DNA of 64,000 bases from Microbacterium oxydans (lineage in GTDB: Bacteria > Actinomycetota > Actinomycetes > Actinomycetales > Microbacteriaceae). Shown here piece after piece: positions 34,440 to 43,122 of this stretch (positions are counted from its first letter, which is position 1; every line of letters begins with the position of its first letter). A program made the position numbers and the translations under genes. The stretch spans positions 62,001-126,000 of the forward strand of contig NZ_FMIR01000014.1 in assembly GCF_900095745.1 (NCBI RefSeq), read 5' to 3'. Below the pieces are notes generated by a model. The model was not told the origin of the DNA. It was given only the letters and a program-made list of their open reading frames with translations, and ran no database searches.

Positions 34440-36163
34440 GCGTCCACCCCCAGCTGCGACTCGACGATCTCTCGATAGGTGTCGTTCGTCTCGAGCAGCT
34501 GCTCATGCGTGCCGACGCCGACCATGGTGCCGCCGTCGAGGACGACGATGCGGTCGGCATCCGTGATCGTGGAGACGCGCTGCGCGACCACGATCTTCGT
34601 CACGTGCGGGAGCTCCCGCCACAGCGCCTGGCGCAGCCGGGCATCCGTGGTGAGGTCGAGTGCCGAGAACGAGTCGTCGAACACGAGGATCTGCGGCTGG
34701 TGCACGATCGCACGCGCGATCGCGAGACGCTGCCGCTGACCGCCGGAGACGTTCGTGCCGCCCTGGGCGATGCGCGAGTCGAGCCCATCGGGCATCTCCT
34801 CGACGAAGTCGCGACCCTGCGCGATGTCGAGCGCGTGCCAGAGCTCTTCATCGGTCGCCTCCTCGCGTCCGTAGCGCAGGTTCGACGCGACGGTGCCGGT
34901 GAAGAGGAACGGACGCTGCGGCACGAGGCCGATGCTGTCCCACAGCGACTCGACGTCGGCCTCGCGCACATCCGTGCCGCCGACGTGGACGGAGCCGCCC
35001 GAGACGTCGAAGAGCCGCGGGATGAGCGAGATGAGGGTCGTCTTGCCGGAACCGGTCGAGCCGACGATCGCGACCGTCTCTCCCGGCTCGGCCGCGAAGC
35101 TGATGCCGCGCAGCACCGGGGAGTCGGCGCCGGGGTAGGTGAACTCGACGTCGTCGAGCGCGACTGCTCCGGGCACCGGGAACTCTCTGACGCCGTTCTC
35201 GGGGCGCGCCAGGGTGGACTCGGAGTCGAGCACCTCGCCGATGCGCTCGGCGGAGACCGCGGCGCGCGGGATCATCATCGCCATGAAGCTCGCCATGATG
35301 ACACCGCCCATGATCTGGCCGATGTACTGCATGAAGGCGAACAGCGTGCCGACCTGCACCGTGCCGTTGTTGACCTCGATGCCGCCGAACCAGATGACCG
35401 AGACGACGGTCACGTTGAGGATGAGCATGAACAGCGGGAACAGCAGCACGAACAGCGAGCCGACCTTGCGGCCGACGACCATGATGTCGGTGTTGGCCCC
35501 GCGGAAACGCTCCTCTTCGATGCGCTCGCGCACGAACGCGCGCACGACGCGCACACCGGTGAGCTGCTCGCGCATGATGCGGTTGACGTTGTCGAGCTTG
35601 CCCTGGTAGCTGCGGAACAGCGGCACCATCCGGCCGATCACGAGCGCGGCGAGGATCAGCAGCGCCGGCACCGAGACCGCGATCAGCCAGCTGAGGCCGA
35701 CGTTGGTCTGGATGGCGAAGAAGATGCCGCCGATCGCGAGCAGCGGGGCGGTGACGAGCATGGTGGCGCCCATCATCGCGAGCATCTGCACCTGCTGCAC
35801 GTCGTTGGTGTTGCGGGTGATGAGCGAGCCGGCGCCGAACTGCGACACCTCGCGCTCGGAGAAGCCGCTGACCTTGCCGAAGACGTCGGCGCGGATGTCG
35901 CGGCCGGCGCCCATCGCGGCGCGCGCGGCGAAGAAGGTCGCGGTGACCGAGGCGATGATCTGCCCCAGCGACACGGCGAGCATGAACAGACCCGTGCCCC
36001 AGATGTAGGCGGTGTCACCCTGGGCGACGCCCTTGTCGATGATGTCGGCGTTCAGGCGCGGGAGGTAGAGGGTCGCCGCAGCGCTGGCGAGCTGGAACAC
36101 CAGCACACCGAGCAGCAGCCACCGGTATCGGGAGAGATAGCGGAAGAGGATTTTTCCCAGCAC
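34436..36163 (-). CDS. ABC exporter half-transporter, TM287-like (degenerate Walker B)
   Basis: 575 residues. Six-helix exporter domain (about 15-310) and NBD with Walker A GSTGSGKTT, canonical signature NVSGGQRQRL, and Walker B ending ILVFDDSFSALD, in which the catalytic Glu is replaced by Asp. That pattern, with the complementary defect in the partner's signature, defines the heterodimer with one active and one silent site, as in TM287/288. GTG at 36163 (VLGKILFRYL) begins the usual first helix; in-frame sequence further upstream is not credible. Confidence 0.9.
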   Translation of the reverse strand: MLGKILFRYLSRYRWLLLGVLVFQLASAAATLYLPRLNADIIDKGVAQGDTAYIWGTGLFMLAVSLGQIIASVTATFFAARAAMGAGRDIRADVFGKVSGFSEREVSQFGAGSLITRNTNDVQQVQMLAMMGATMLVTAPLLAIGGIFFAIQTNVGLSWLIAVSVPALLILAALVIGRMVPLFRSYQGKLDNVNRIMREQLTGVRVVRAFVRERIEEERFRGANTDIMVVGRKVGSLFVLLFPLFMLILNVTVVSVIWFGGIEVNNGTVQVGTLFAFMQYIGQIMGGVIMASFMAMMIPRAAVSAERIGEVLDSESTLARPENGVREFPVPGAVALDDVEFTYPGADSPVLRGISFAAEPGETVAIVGSTGSGKTTLISLIPRLFDVSGGSVHVGGTDVREADVESLWDSIGLVPQRPFLFTGTVASNLRYGREEATDEELWHALDIAQGRDFVEEMPDGLDSRIAQGGTNVSGGQRQRLAIARAIVHQPQILVFDDSFSALDLTTDARLRQALWRELPHVTKIVVAQRVSTITDADRIVVLDGGTMVGVGTHEQLLETNDTYREIVESQLGVDA

Positions 36164-36430
36164 AGGCGGACTTTCTAGGAAGGATGAAACGGCGGGTTTC
36201 TCGGCAGACGGATGCCGACCGACAACCGGCCACAAGACAGAGTGCCACGAACCGTGGACATTCGTATCCCCCTCGGGGCTGACCTTCGCTGACAGCGAAC
36301 CCCTCCACCCGGAGATCATCGGTTTCTGCACGCCGGCGAAAAAATGAACGACCCGGACGGGGCATCTCTTGTGTTTACTCGTTGATACAACTTGTGATAG
36401 ACATATGACACAAACGAGAACGGACCCCCA
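36164..36430. other. Intergenic region between the ABC exporter and the 7-TM/GntR cassette
   Basis: 267 bp without a credible gene. The left two thirds are GC-rich with no feature I can name. The right third turns AT-rich and holds the divergent control region of the downstream cassette, listed separately. Confidence 0.6.
36368..36418 (+). promoter_or_regulatory. Promoter and nested inverted repeats before the 7-TM/YtrA cassette
   Basis: AT-rich block with TTGATA (36382-36387), 16 bp, TATGAC (36404-36409) as a possible -35/-10 pair. Around it are TTGTGT (36369-36374) facing ACACAA (36408-36413), CTCGTT (36378-36383) facing AACGAG (36413-36418), and a central ACAACTTGT palindrome (36387-36395). 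YtrA-type repressors bind palindromes over their own promoter, and this is the clear candidate. Confidence 0.45.
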
Positions 36431-37480
36431 ATGCTTCCGCACATCGCATCTCTGCTCGACCCGATCCCGCTGGTGGGCGCGCTCCTGTCGGTGCCGCTGG
36501 TCTCCCTGATCCTCGCGGCGATCATCGCGGCGGGGATCGCGGTCTCGCCCCGAGGGGCGGCACGGCGACGGAGCCGCGTCCGGCTCACGCCCTCGGCGTC
36601 CACCGCCGTGTCCGCCCGCTATACGCCGGAGCACCGCACCCTCGGCATCGCGGCGATCGCCGTGATCGTAATCTTCGCCGCCGAGAACCTGATCACGGGG
36701 TACGTCCTGGGGATGTTCGGCGTGAGCCTCAACGGCGTCGTCGGCTGGTGGCGGTACGCGACACCCGTCTTCACGGCATCCGTCGGCGTGGCCATCCTGC
36801 TGGCGATGATCGCGACACGAGGCAGCACCCCTCCCGAGCGCCCCGTCGTCTCCGCGCGCCGGACCTGGCTGACCTTCAGCTCCCGCGTGGGGTCGGTGGG
36901 CACCGCCCTCGCCCTTCTCGCCCTCACGACGACCACACTGCTCGCCGGACTCGCATCGTCGAACCTCAACGGCGGTCCGTATGTCTACCTCGAGATCGAC
37001 GTCCCCAACGAGACCATCGATCCGATCCGGCCCTGGTTCTACGGATGGGCGTACGGCATCCCCGTGCTCATCTGCACCGCCGCCCTCATCGCCGTCGTCG
37101 TGGCGGCGCTGCAGGCCAACTCTGCTCGCGCGTTCCTCCGCCCGGAGACGGTCGTCGCCGAACAGCGCGAGCGTCGCGACGTCGCGAGCGGGATCAGCCG
37201 CCTCGCGGCATCCGCGGCCCTGCTCGCTCTGGCGGGCGCACTCCGGTTCATCGCCGAGGCGGGATCGGTCGCCGGGCTCACGGTCATGGGCGACGACCGC
37301 AGCGACACCTACGACGCGTTCTGGCGATACGGAGAGCTCGCCGCCATCGGCGGTTGGGTTGCTCCGGCGCTCGAGATCACGGGGTTCGTGATCCTGTTCC
37401 TCGTGACCGCGCAGCTGGCGCAGGGCTCCGCGTCCACCGCTCCGGCCCCGCGCACCGCCGAGTCGAGGGCCGCACAGTGA
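36431..37480 (+). CDS. Seven-helix membrane protein of unknown function
   Basis: 349 residues with about seven hydrophobic segments (near residues 15-35, 70-100, 115-133, 155-175, 205-225, 255-275, 295-320) and a short Ala-rich cytoplasmic tail. I recognise no family. The stop overlaps the GTG of a YtrA-type GntR gene (GTGA), so they form a regulated pair; such pairs often respond to cell-wall-active compounds, but nothing in this protein shows it. Confidence 0.75.
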   Translation: MLPHIASLLDPIPLVGALLSVPLVSLILAAIIAAGIAVSPRGAARRRSRVRLTPSASTAVSARYTPEHRTLGIAAIAVIVIFAAENLITGYVLGMFGVSLNGVVGWWRYATPVFTASVGVAILLAMIATRGSTPPERPVVSARRTWLTFSSRVGSVGTALALLALTTTTLLAGLASSNLNGGPYVYLEIDVPNETIDPIRPWFYGWAYGIPVLICTAALIAVVVAALQANSARAFLRPETVVAEQRERRDVASGISRLAASAALLALAGALRFIAEAGSVAGLTVMGDDRSDTYDAFWRYGELAAIGGWVAPALEITGFVILFLVTAQLAQGSASTAPAPRTAESRAAQ

Positions 37481-37875
37481 GCCCGAACCCGAAGCTGTCG
37501 CCGGCCGACGAGGCGAATCCGGCTCTCGACATCTACCGACAGCTGCGTGGCCTGATCGTCTCGGGACAGCTCGGCGCCGGCGAACGGCTGCCGACGGTGC
37601 GCCAGACCGCGAGCGATCTGGGCGTCGCTCCCGGCACGGCCGCACGCGCATACAAGATGCTCGAGGGTGAGGGGCTCGTGATCTCGCGCACCGCGGCGGG
37701 CACACGGGTGGCGGAGACCGCGGGTGTGCTTCCGGCATCCGTCATCCGTCGCATCCGCGAACTGGTCGAGGAGGCCGCATCCGTCGATGCCGATCCGGAT
37801 GACGTGGTCGACGTGCTCCGGACGATCTGGCAGACGCGCACCCCGGATCCGTCCGTGGCCGACGAGGGCGCGTAG
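37477..37875 (+). CDS. GntR family repressor, YtrA type
   Basis: 132 residues. N-terminal winged HTH (about 15-80) with RLPTVRQTASDLGVAPGTAARAYKMLEGEGLV, then only ~50 residues, partly helical, as in the short YtrA subfamily, which lacks a ligand domain. GTG start overlaps the preceding stop. Probably represses its own two-gene operon. Confidence 0.9.
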   Translation: MSPNPKLSPADEANPALDIYRQLRGLIVSGQLGAGERLPTVRQTASDLGVAPGTAARAYKMLEGEGLVISRTAAGTRVAETAGVLPASVIRRIRELVEEAASVDADPDDVVDVLRTIWQTRTPDPSVADEGA

Positions 37876-37900
37876 GTCCGGTTCCCGCCGCGCCGCGACC

Positions 37901-38962
37901 TCAGAACAGGGCCGGCTGCGGCACGTAGTCCCGGGCGGGGGCACCGGCGTCCGGAGCGAGCTCCGCCAGGGTCGGCGGGTCCCACTTCGGGTTGCGGTCC
38001 TTGTCGACCAGCTGCGCCCTGATGCCCTCGACGAGGTCAGGATGCTGGTTCACGAACCACAGCACCCGTCGGTACTCGCCCTCGAGTGCCGCGCGCAGGC
38101 CCGACATCTCCCTCGCCTCGCGCACGGCATCGAGGGTCACGGTGAGTCCGGTCGGCGCGAGGCCCTCCAGGAGGTCGGCCGTGGCGACGGCATCCGTGGT
38201 CCCCTGCCGACGCAGACGCGCGACGATCTCGGTCACGGTCGGTGCGGAGAACGCCTCGTCGATCCACTCCCGCGATGCCGGCAGCTGCGTGGGCTCGGGC
38301 GTCTCGTCGAAGAGCAGCACGATCTCGCTGGGCCCGGTCGGGTCCGCGCGGAAGGCGAGTGCTTCGCTCAGCGCCTCCAGGCGGTCCGAGGGCACGAAGT
38401 GGTCGGCGAAGCCGAGATACACGGCATCCGCGCCGTTCATCGTCGATCCGGTGAGTCCGAAGTACTCGCCGAAACGCCCAGGCGCCCGTCCGAGAAGCCA
38501 GGTGCCGCCGACGTCGGGCGTGAAGCCGATGCGGGTCTCGGGCATCGCGAGCTTCGACCGCTCCGTGACGATGCGGATGGCGGCGTGGCCGGCGAGCCCG
38601 ATGCCGCCGCCCATGGTGATGCCGTCCGCGTAGGCGACGACCGGCTTGGGGTACTCGGCGATCATCGCGTTCAGGGCGTACTCGGCGCGGAAGAACTCCG
38701 CGGTCCGTTCGGCCTGCCCCGCCACGATCTGCCCGTGCAGCGCGCGCACGTCGCCACCGGCGCACATGCCGCGCTCCCCCGCGCCGTCGATCAGCACGAT
38801 CTGCACATCGGTGTCGTCGCGCCATGCGGTGAGGGTTTCGGTGAGGATCCCGATCATCTCCGCGTCGAGGGCGTTGATCGCCTCCGGACGGTTGAGGGTG
38901 AGCCGCCCGAGTGCCCCTTCGGTGCGGGCGAGGACACGGGAGGCAGCCTGAGAATCGGTCAC
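37901..38962 (-). CDS. Enoyl-CoA hydratase/isomerase family protein, probable 3-hydroxyisobutyryl-CoA hydrolase
   Basis: 353 residues, longer than a simple crotonase and typical for 3-hydroxyisobutyryl-CoA hydrolase of valine breakdown. Oxyanion-hole residues in MCAGGDVRALH and GITMGGGIGLAGHA, with the acidic segment MPETRIGFTPDVGGTWLL holding the catalytic Glu and Asp. C-terminal region ends in NPKWDPPTLAEL, also typical of this group. GTG start 7 nt after TAGCCT (leaderless). Confidence 0.88.
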   Translation of the reverse strand: MTDSQAASRVLARTEGALGRLTLNRPEAINALDAEMIGILTETLTAWRDDTDVQIVLIDGAGERGMCAGGDVRALHGQIVAGQAERTAEFFRAEYALNAMIAEYPKPVVAYADGITMGGGIGLAGHAAIRIVTERSKLAMPETRIGFTPDVGGTWLLGRAPGRFGEYFGLTGSTMNGADAVYLGFADHFVPSDRLEALSEALAFRADPTGPSEIVLLFDETPEPTQLPASREWIDEAFSAPTVTEIVARLRRQGTTDAVATADLLEGLAPTGLTVTLDAVREAREMSGLRAALEGEYRRVLWFVNQHPDLVEGIRAQLVDKDRNPKWDPPTLAELAPDAGAPARDYVPQPALF

Positions 38963-39071
38963 GCGTGCCAGGCTACCTCTCCCGAAGGGCGGTATTCCGC
39001 GCGAAATGCGGGATCCGACAGGCTTTTCCGGCAGGATAGGGAGGAACTGTTCAACGCGACGAGAGGTCACG

Positions 39072-41108
39072 ATGCCCGAAGGACAGGTGCTGGAGTTCAC
39101 GCACGTGACGAAGCGCTTCAATGAGGTGACCGCCGTCTCGGACTTCTCCGCGCGCGTCGAGCCGGGAGCCGTCACCGCCTTCCTCGGCCCCAACGGAGCC
39201 GGCAAGACCACCACGCTGCGCATCCTGCTCGGTCAGGTGCGCGCCACATCCGGAACCGCGACGATCGGCGGCACGGCCTACAGCGAGCTGCGTCAGCCGC
39301 TGCGCACGATCGGCGCCGTGCTGGAAGAGACCGCCTACCGCCCGCGGCGCACCGCCGAACGGCAGCTGACGATCGCCGCGAAGGCGAACGGCGTGCCCCT
39401 GGCGCGTGTGGGCGAGGTCCTCTCGCTGGTCGGTCTCGACGGTGAGGGCGACTCGCGGATCGGCGGATTCTCGCTCGGCATGCGCCAGCGGCTCAGCGTC
39501 GCGCACGCGCTTCTCGGCGACCCCGGCGCCCTGGTCTTCGACGAGCCGGCCAACGGGCTGGATCCGGAAGGCATCCGCTGGATGCGTCTGCTGATGCGCC
39601 GCCTCGCGGACGAAGGGCGCACGGTGCTCGTGTCGTCGCACGTCCTCAGCGAGGTGGAGCAGGTCGCCGACAACGTGCTCGTGCTGTCGAAGGGCCAGCT
39701 GGTGCTGGCCAGCGGCATCGAGACCCTGGCCGACCCGAAGGGCGGCTCCGTCATCGTCGATGCCGCGGATCGTGATGCGCTCAGCGCCGCTCTCTCCGAA
39801 GCCGGGTTCGACATCGAGGTGCTGCGCTCGGGCCTGACCGTCCGTGGCGGTGACGCCGGCACGGTCGGCGCTGTGGCCGCCGAAGCAGGCATCGCCCTGA
39901 GCACGCTCGTGCAGCGCGGACCGACGCTGGAAGACGTCTTCATCGACCTGATGCGTGGCGGTCGGCACGCGCCGCCCGCCTACCAGGGACAGTCACAGGC
40001 GCCGATCGCTCCGCCCGTGGCCGCCGAGGCCCTGGCCGCCGACGCCCTGGCCGCCGACGCCACCCTCGCACCGAACGAGTCCGTGGTCGCGATCCCCGTC
40101 GCCGCAGCGGCAGCATGGGCGGCCGAGGCCGCCGCAGCTCCCGCCGATGAGGCCGTCGCCGACGATCTCGCCGCGGTGGGCACCGCCCGCACCGACGGCG
40201 ACTCCGAGGAAGACGGTGACTCCGAGGAAGACGCCGGCGACGATCCCGCCACCGACGAGTCCACGCCCGCGGATGAGGTTCCTGCCGCCGACGACGCGCA
40301 CGCTGAGCCTGCCGAAGCGAATGCCGACGTAGCCGACGAGGCGAATGCCGATGAGGCGAATGCCGACGAGGCGAGCGCGGACGAATCCGAGTCCACCGAG
40401 CCCCCGGCACGGTCCTTCGACGAGATCCTGTTCGGGGCGGCGGCGCCAGCCGCGGCCGATGCGCCAGCCGCGGCCGATGCGCCGACGCTCACCGAGGAGG
40501 CACGCCACAGCGTTGCCGAGATCTTCGACACGTCGGATGACGAGCACGCCGCGGACGAGGCTTCCGAGCAGCAGCCTGCCGACGTCGAAGACACCGACGA
40601 CCATGCCTCGGGCGTCGAGATCTTCGCCGACCTCGCCGACAGCTCCGATGCCGACAGCTCCGATGCCGACAGCTCCGATGCCGATGCCGACGACGACGCG
40701 TCAGACCTCGACGCCGCTGACCTCGACTCCTCGGACAGGCCGGAGGCCGCCGATGAGGCTGTCGACGAGGACCCGCGCTCCGCTGCCGTCAGCTCGATGC
40801 TGGCCGCCGCCGCACGCGCCTACTACGAGGACGAGCCGAAGGACTATCCCCTCAGCCCGGCATCCGAGGAATCGGCAGGTGACACCTCGACCGAGAACGC
40901 CCACTGGAGCATCGCCTCCACCGGCGTCATCGACACCGTGCCCCTGGCCGCATCGGATGAGGCAAGTGACGAATCCGGCGCCGAGGAGAACCACGAGGGT
41001 GGCGAGAACCACGACGGTGGCGAGAACCACGACGGTGGCGACAACCACGAAGGTGACGAAAACCACGAGGGCGACGAGAACCACGAGGGCGACAACCACC
41101 ACGGTTGA
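39072..41108 (+). CDS. ABC transporter ATPase with long acidic, repeat-built, His-rich tail
   Basis: 678 residues. Residues 1-300 are a normal CcmA/drug-export ATPase: Walker A GPNGAGKTT, signature FSLGMRQRLSVAHA, Walker B LVFDEPANGLDPEG, and a C-terminal DUF4162-like part. Residues ~305-678 are low-complexity and very acidic (Ala/Asp/Glu/Ser) and built from short repeats; the last 40 residues are six copies of a hexapeptide ENH[ED]G[GD], then NHHG. No permease gene lies on either side, which is unusual for this ATPase type. GAGAGG precedes the ATG at 39072. The tail could bind divalent metal or a partner protein; function unknown. Confidence 0.85.
   Translation: MPEGQVLEFTHVTKRFNEVTAVSDFSARVEPGAVTAFLGPNGAGKTTTLRILLGQVRATSGTATIGGTAYSELRQPLRTIGAVLEETAYRPRRTAERQLTIAAKANGVPLARVGEVLSLVGLDGEGDSRIGGFSLGMRQRLSVAHALLGDPGALVFDEPANGLDPEGIRWMRLLMRRLADEGRTVLVSSHVLSEVEQVADNVLVLSKGQLVLASGIETLADPKGGSVIVDAADRDALSAALSEAGFDIEVLRSGLTVRGGDAGTVGAVAAEAGIALSTLVQRGPTLEDVFIDLMRGGRHAPPAYQGQSQAPIAPPVAAEALAADALAADATLAPNESVVAIPVAAAAAWAAEAAAAPADEAVADDLAAVGTARTDGDSEEDGDSEEDAGDDPATDESTPADEVPAADDAHAEPAEANADVADEANADEANADEASADESESTEPPARSFDEILFGAAAPAAADAPAAADAPTLTEEARHSVAEIFDTSDDEHAADEASEQQPADVEDTDDHASGVEIFADLADSSDADSSDADSSDADADDDASDLDAADLDSSDRPEAADEAVDEDPRSAAVSSMLAAAARAYYEDEPKDYPLSPASEESAGDTSTENAHWSIASTGVIDTVPLAASDEASDESGAEENHEGGENHDGGENHDGGDNHEGDENHEGDENHEGDNHHG
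40198..41105 (+). repeat. In-frame tandem repeats in the ABC ATPase tail
   Basis: Four short tandem blocks, each in multiples of 3 nt: GACGAGGCGAATGCC-type 15-mers around 40317-40383; an 18-bp unit twice at 40443-40478; GACAGCTCCGATGCC three times at 40638-40682; and a GAGAACCACGAGGGTGGC-type 18-mer six times at 40986-41093. Copies are near identical at DNA level, pointing to recent expansion by slippage. Confidence 0.9.
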
Positions 41109-41131
41109 GCTCCAGCGCCGACGAGAACCGA

Positions 41132-41168
41132 GAACGCCCTCCCGACCACATGGTCGCGGAGGGCGTTC
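41132..41168. terminator. Hairpin terminator between convergent genes
   Basis: GAACGCCCTCC (41132-41142) pairs with GGAGGGCGTTC (41158-41168), continued by CGACCA/TGGTCG with one bulged base. Lies 24 nt after the ABC ATPase stop and before the convergent small gene. Confidence 0.8.
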
Positions 41169-41209
41169 CTCTGTTCGGTCAGCGGCGGTCGTAGCCGGCC
41201 GCCCCGTCG

Positions 41210-41659
41210 TCAGGCGGGTCGGGGGCGGATGACCGGCCGACGGCTGCCCTTCGGGACGGCGGTGGGCGAGGTCGCCACGATCTCTTCGACGTCTGCCGGC
41301 TCGGTCGACACGTCGAGACGCAGCGCCTGGGTGAGCGAGAGTCCGTGCCGTGTGGTCAGGATCAGGCGGCGGTACTGCTCGTCGCCCTCGAGGTCGATCA
41401 CGACGCTCGGACGACGTTTGCGGATCAGCACGAAGTCCAGGCTGCCCGCCGCCTTCCAGCTGCCGGCGGCGAGGATGCCGGGGATGTGCGTGCCGGGGTT
41501 CGGGACGCCCCGCAGCCACGTCCACGCGTCGTCCGTGAGCTGGACCTTGGTGATGGTGTCGCGGGCGATGCGGACGTTCTCCCGGTGGAAGGTGGCCGCC
41601 CGTTCGAGCGGCGAGAGCACGACTTCGAGTTGCGTCTGGTCCAGCAGCAACGTCACCAT
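41210..41659 (-). CDS. Conserved-looking hypothetical protein with PH-like small beta fold
   Basis: 149 residues, no signal peptide or membrane helix. The first ~110 residues alternate short hydrophobic strands and turns (VVLSPLERAATFHRENVRI, WTWLRGVPNPGTHIPGILAAG, SLDFVLIRKRRPSVVIDLEG), which reads like a bacterial PH-type domain; a basic Pro/Arg tail ends the chain. I do not recognise the family. CAGACT then 6 nt precede the ATG, close to the leaderless pattern. Confidence 0.75.
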   Translation of the reverse strand: MVTLLLDQTQLEVVLSPLERAATFHRENVRIARDTITKVQLTDDAWTWLRGVPNPGTHIPGILAAGSWKAAGSLDFVLIRKRRPSVVIDLEGDEQYRRLILTTRHGLSLTQALRLDVSTEPADVEEIVATSPTAVPKGSRRPVIRPRPA

Positions 41660-41781
41660 GCACTCAGTCTGCCAGCGCGGCCCTGCCAGTTGTCTGGAAG
41701 TTGCTCACAGGAACGCAACGATCCCTTGTCGATTGCCACCATTCACCCGGAGCCTCGCTCCCGGTTCGCCGGAATCGAGAG

Positions 41782-43104
41782 CTAGGGGGTTGCCGCAGCA
41801 GCGGCCTCGGCGGCCGCCGGGAGCGCCGCCTCGATGAGCTGGAGCTCGCGCTCGCCGTGCGCGGACGTGAGGAACCAGGCCTCGAAGACACTCGGCGGAA
41901 GAGCCACTCCCTGCTCGCGCAGGGAGTGGAAGAACGGGGCGTAGCGGAACGACTCCTGCGCCTGCGCCTCGGCATAGTTCCGCGGCTCGGACGCTCGGAA
42001 CGACGCACTGAAGAGGTTGCCCGCTCGAGCCACGGCGTGCGTGACGCCGGCCGAGATGAGCGCAGCATCGAGGGCGGTCGATACCCGGGCGGATGCCGCA
42101 TCCACCGTGGCGTACACCTCGGGGGTCGCGAGTCGCAGCGTCGCCAGGCCCGCCGCGACGGACAGCGGGTTCCCCGACAGGGTTCCCGCCTGGTAGACCG
42201 GGCCGAGCGGTGCGAGCAGGTCCATGACCTCGGCGCGACCGCCGAGCGCGGCCAGGGGCATGCCCCCGCCGACGACCTTGCCGAACGTGAAGATGTCGGG
42301 CAGATAGTCTTCGCCCGCCGCCGCCTGCAGACCCCAGAACCCTGCCGGGTGCACACGGAAACCGGTGAGCACCTCGTCGAGGATCATCAGGGCGCCGTGC
42401 GCGTGCGCGGTCTCGGCGATCAGCCGGTTGAAGCCGGGCAGCGGGGCGACGACACCCATGTTCGCCGCCGACGCCTCGACGATCACCGCGGCGATGCGCG
42501 GGCCGTGCTCGGCGAACACCGCGGCCAGCGCCTCGGGGTCGTTGTAGCCGATCACCAGGGTCTGCGCGGCGATCGGCGCAGGGACACCGGCCGAGCCGGG
42601 GAGCGCCAGCGTCGCGACACCCGAACCCGCCTCGGCGAGAAGCCCGTCGGAGTGGCCGTGGTAGTGCCCGGCGAACTTCACCAGTAGGTCGCGGCCGGTC
42701 GCACCGCGCGCGAGACGGATCGCCGTCATGGTCGCCTCGGTGCCGGTCGACACCAGACGCACACGTTCGATGGGACGGATCTCCCCGAAGCGGACCCGGT
42801 CGGCGATGAGCGCCGCGAGCTCAACCTCGCCCTCTGTCGGGGCACCGAACGAGAGTCCTCGAGCCGCGGCCTCCTGCACCGCCGCGACGATCTCCGGGTG
42901 CGCATGCCCGAGAAGAGCGGGGCCCCACGAGGCGACGAGGTCGACGTACTCGCGCCCCGCGGCATCCGTCACCGTGGCACCCTTCGCCGAAGCGAGGAAT
43001 CGCGGCGTCCCCCCGACCGACCCGTAGGCGCGCACGGGCGAGTTGACCCCACCCGGGATCACCGCGCGGGCAGCAGAGAACAGGTCGTCATTGCGATCGG
43101 TCAT
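41782..43104 (-). CDS. hemL: Glutamate-1-semialdehyde 2,1-aminomutase
   Basis: 440 residues, a fold-type I PLP enzyme that makes 5-aminolevulinate from glutamate-1-semialdehyde, the product of HemA. The PLP Lys is about K276 in [23 protein letters not shown] holds the pyridine-nitrogen Asp; the N-terminal [11 protein letters not shown] is characteristic. AGGAG 6 nt upstream; 18 nt after hemB. Last gene of the hemQ-C-D-B-L operon. A Glu/Ala-rich C-terminus ends the protein. Confidence 0.97.
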   Translation of the reverse strand: MTDRNDDLFSAARAVIPGGVNSPVRAYGSVGGTPRFLASAKGATVTDAAGREYVDLVASWGPALLGHAHPEIVAAVQEAAARGLSFGAPTEGEVELAALIADRVRFGEIRPIERVRLVSTGTEATMTAIRLARGATGRDLLVKFAGHYHGHSDGLLAEAGSGVATLALPGSAGVPAPIAAQTLVIGYNDPEALAAVFAEHGPRIAAVIVEASAANMGVVAPLPGFNRLIAETAHAHGALMILDEVLTGFRVHPAGFWGLQAAAGEDYLPDIFTFGKVVGGGMPLAALGGRAEVMDLLAPLGPVYQAGTLSGNPLSVAAGLATLRLATPEVYATVDAASARVSTALDAALISAGVTHAVARAGNLFSASFRASEPRNYAEAQAQESFRYAPFFHSLREQGVALPPSVFEAWFLTSAHGERELQLIEAALPAAAEAAAAATP

Positions 43105-43122
43105 GAGGACTCCTCGGAGATA

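Noticed and set aside
36164..37738. Open frame continuing upstream of the TM287-like gene for about 500 codons
   Set aside because: It is antisense to the 7-TM and GntR genes; the exporter clearly begins at the GTG at 36163.
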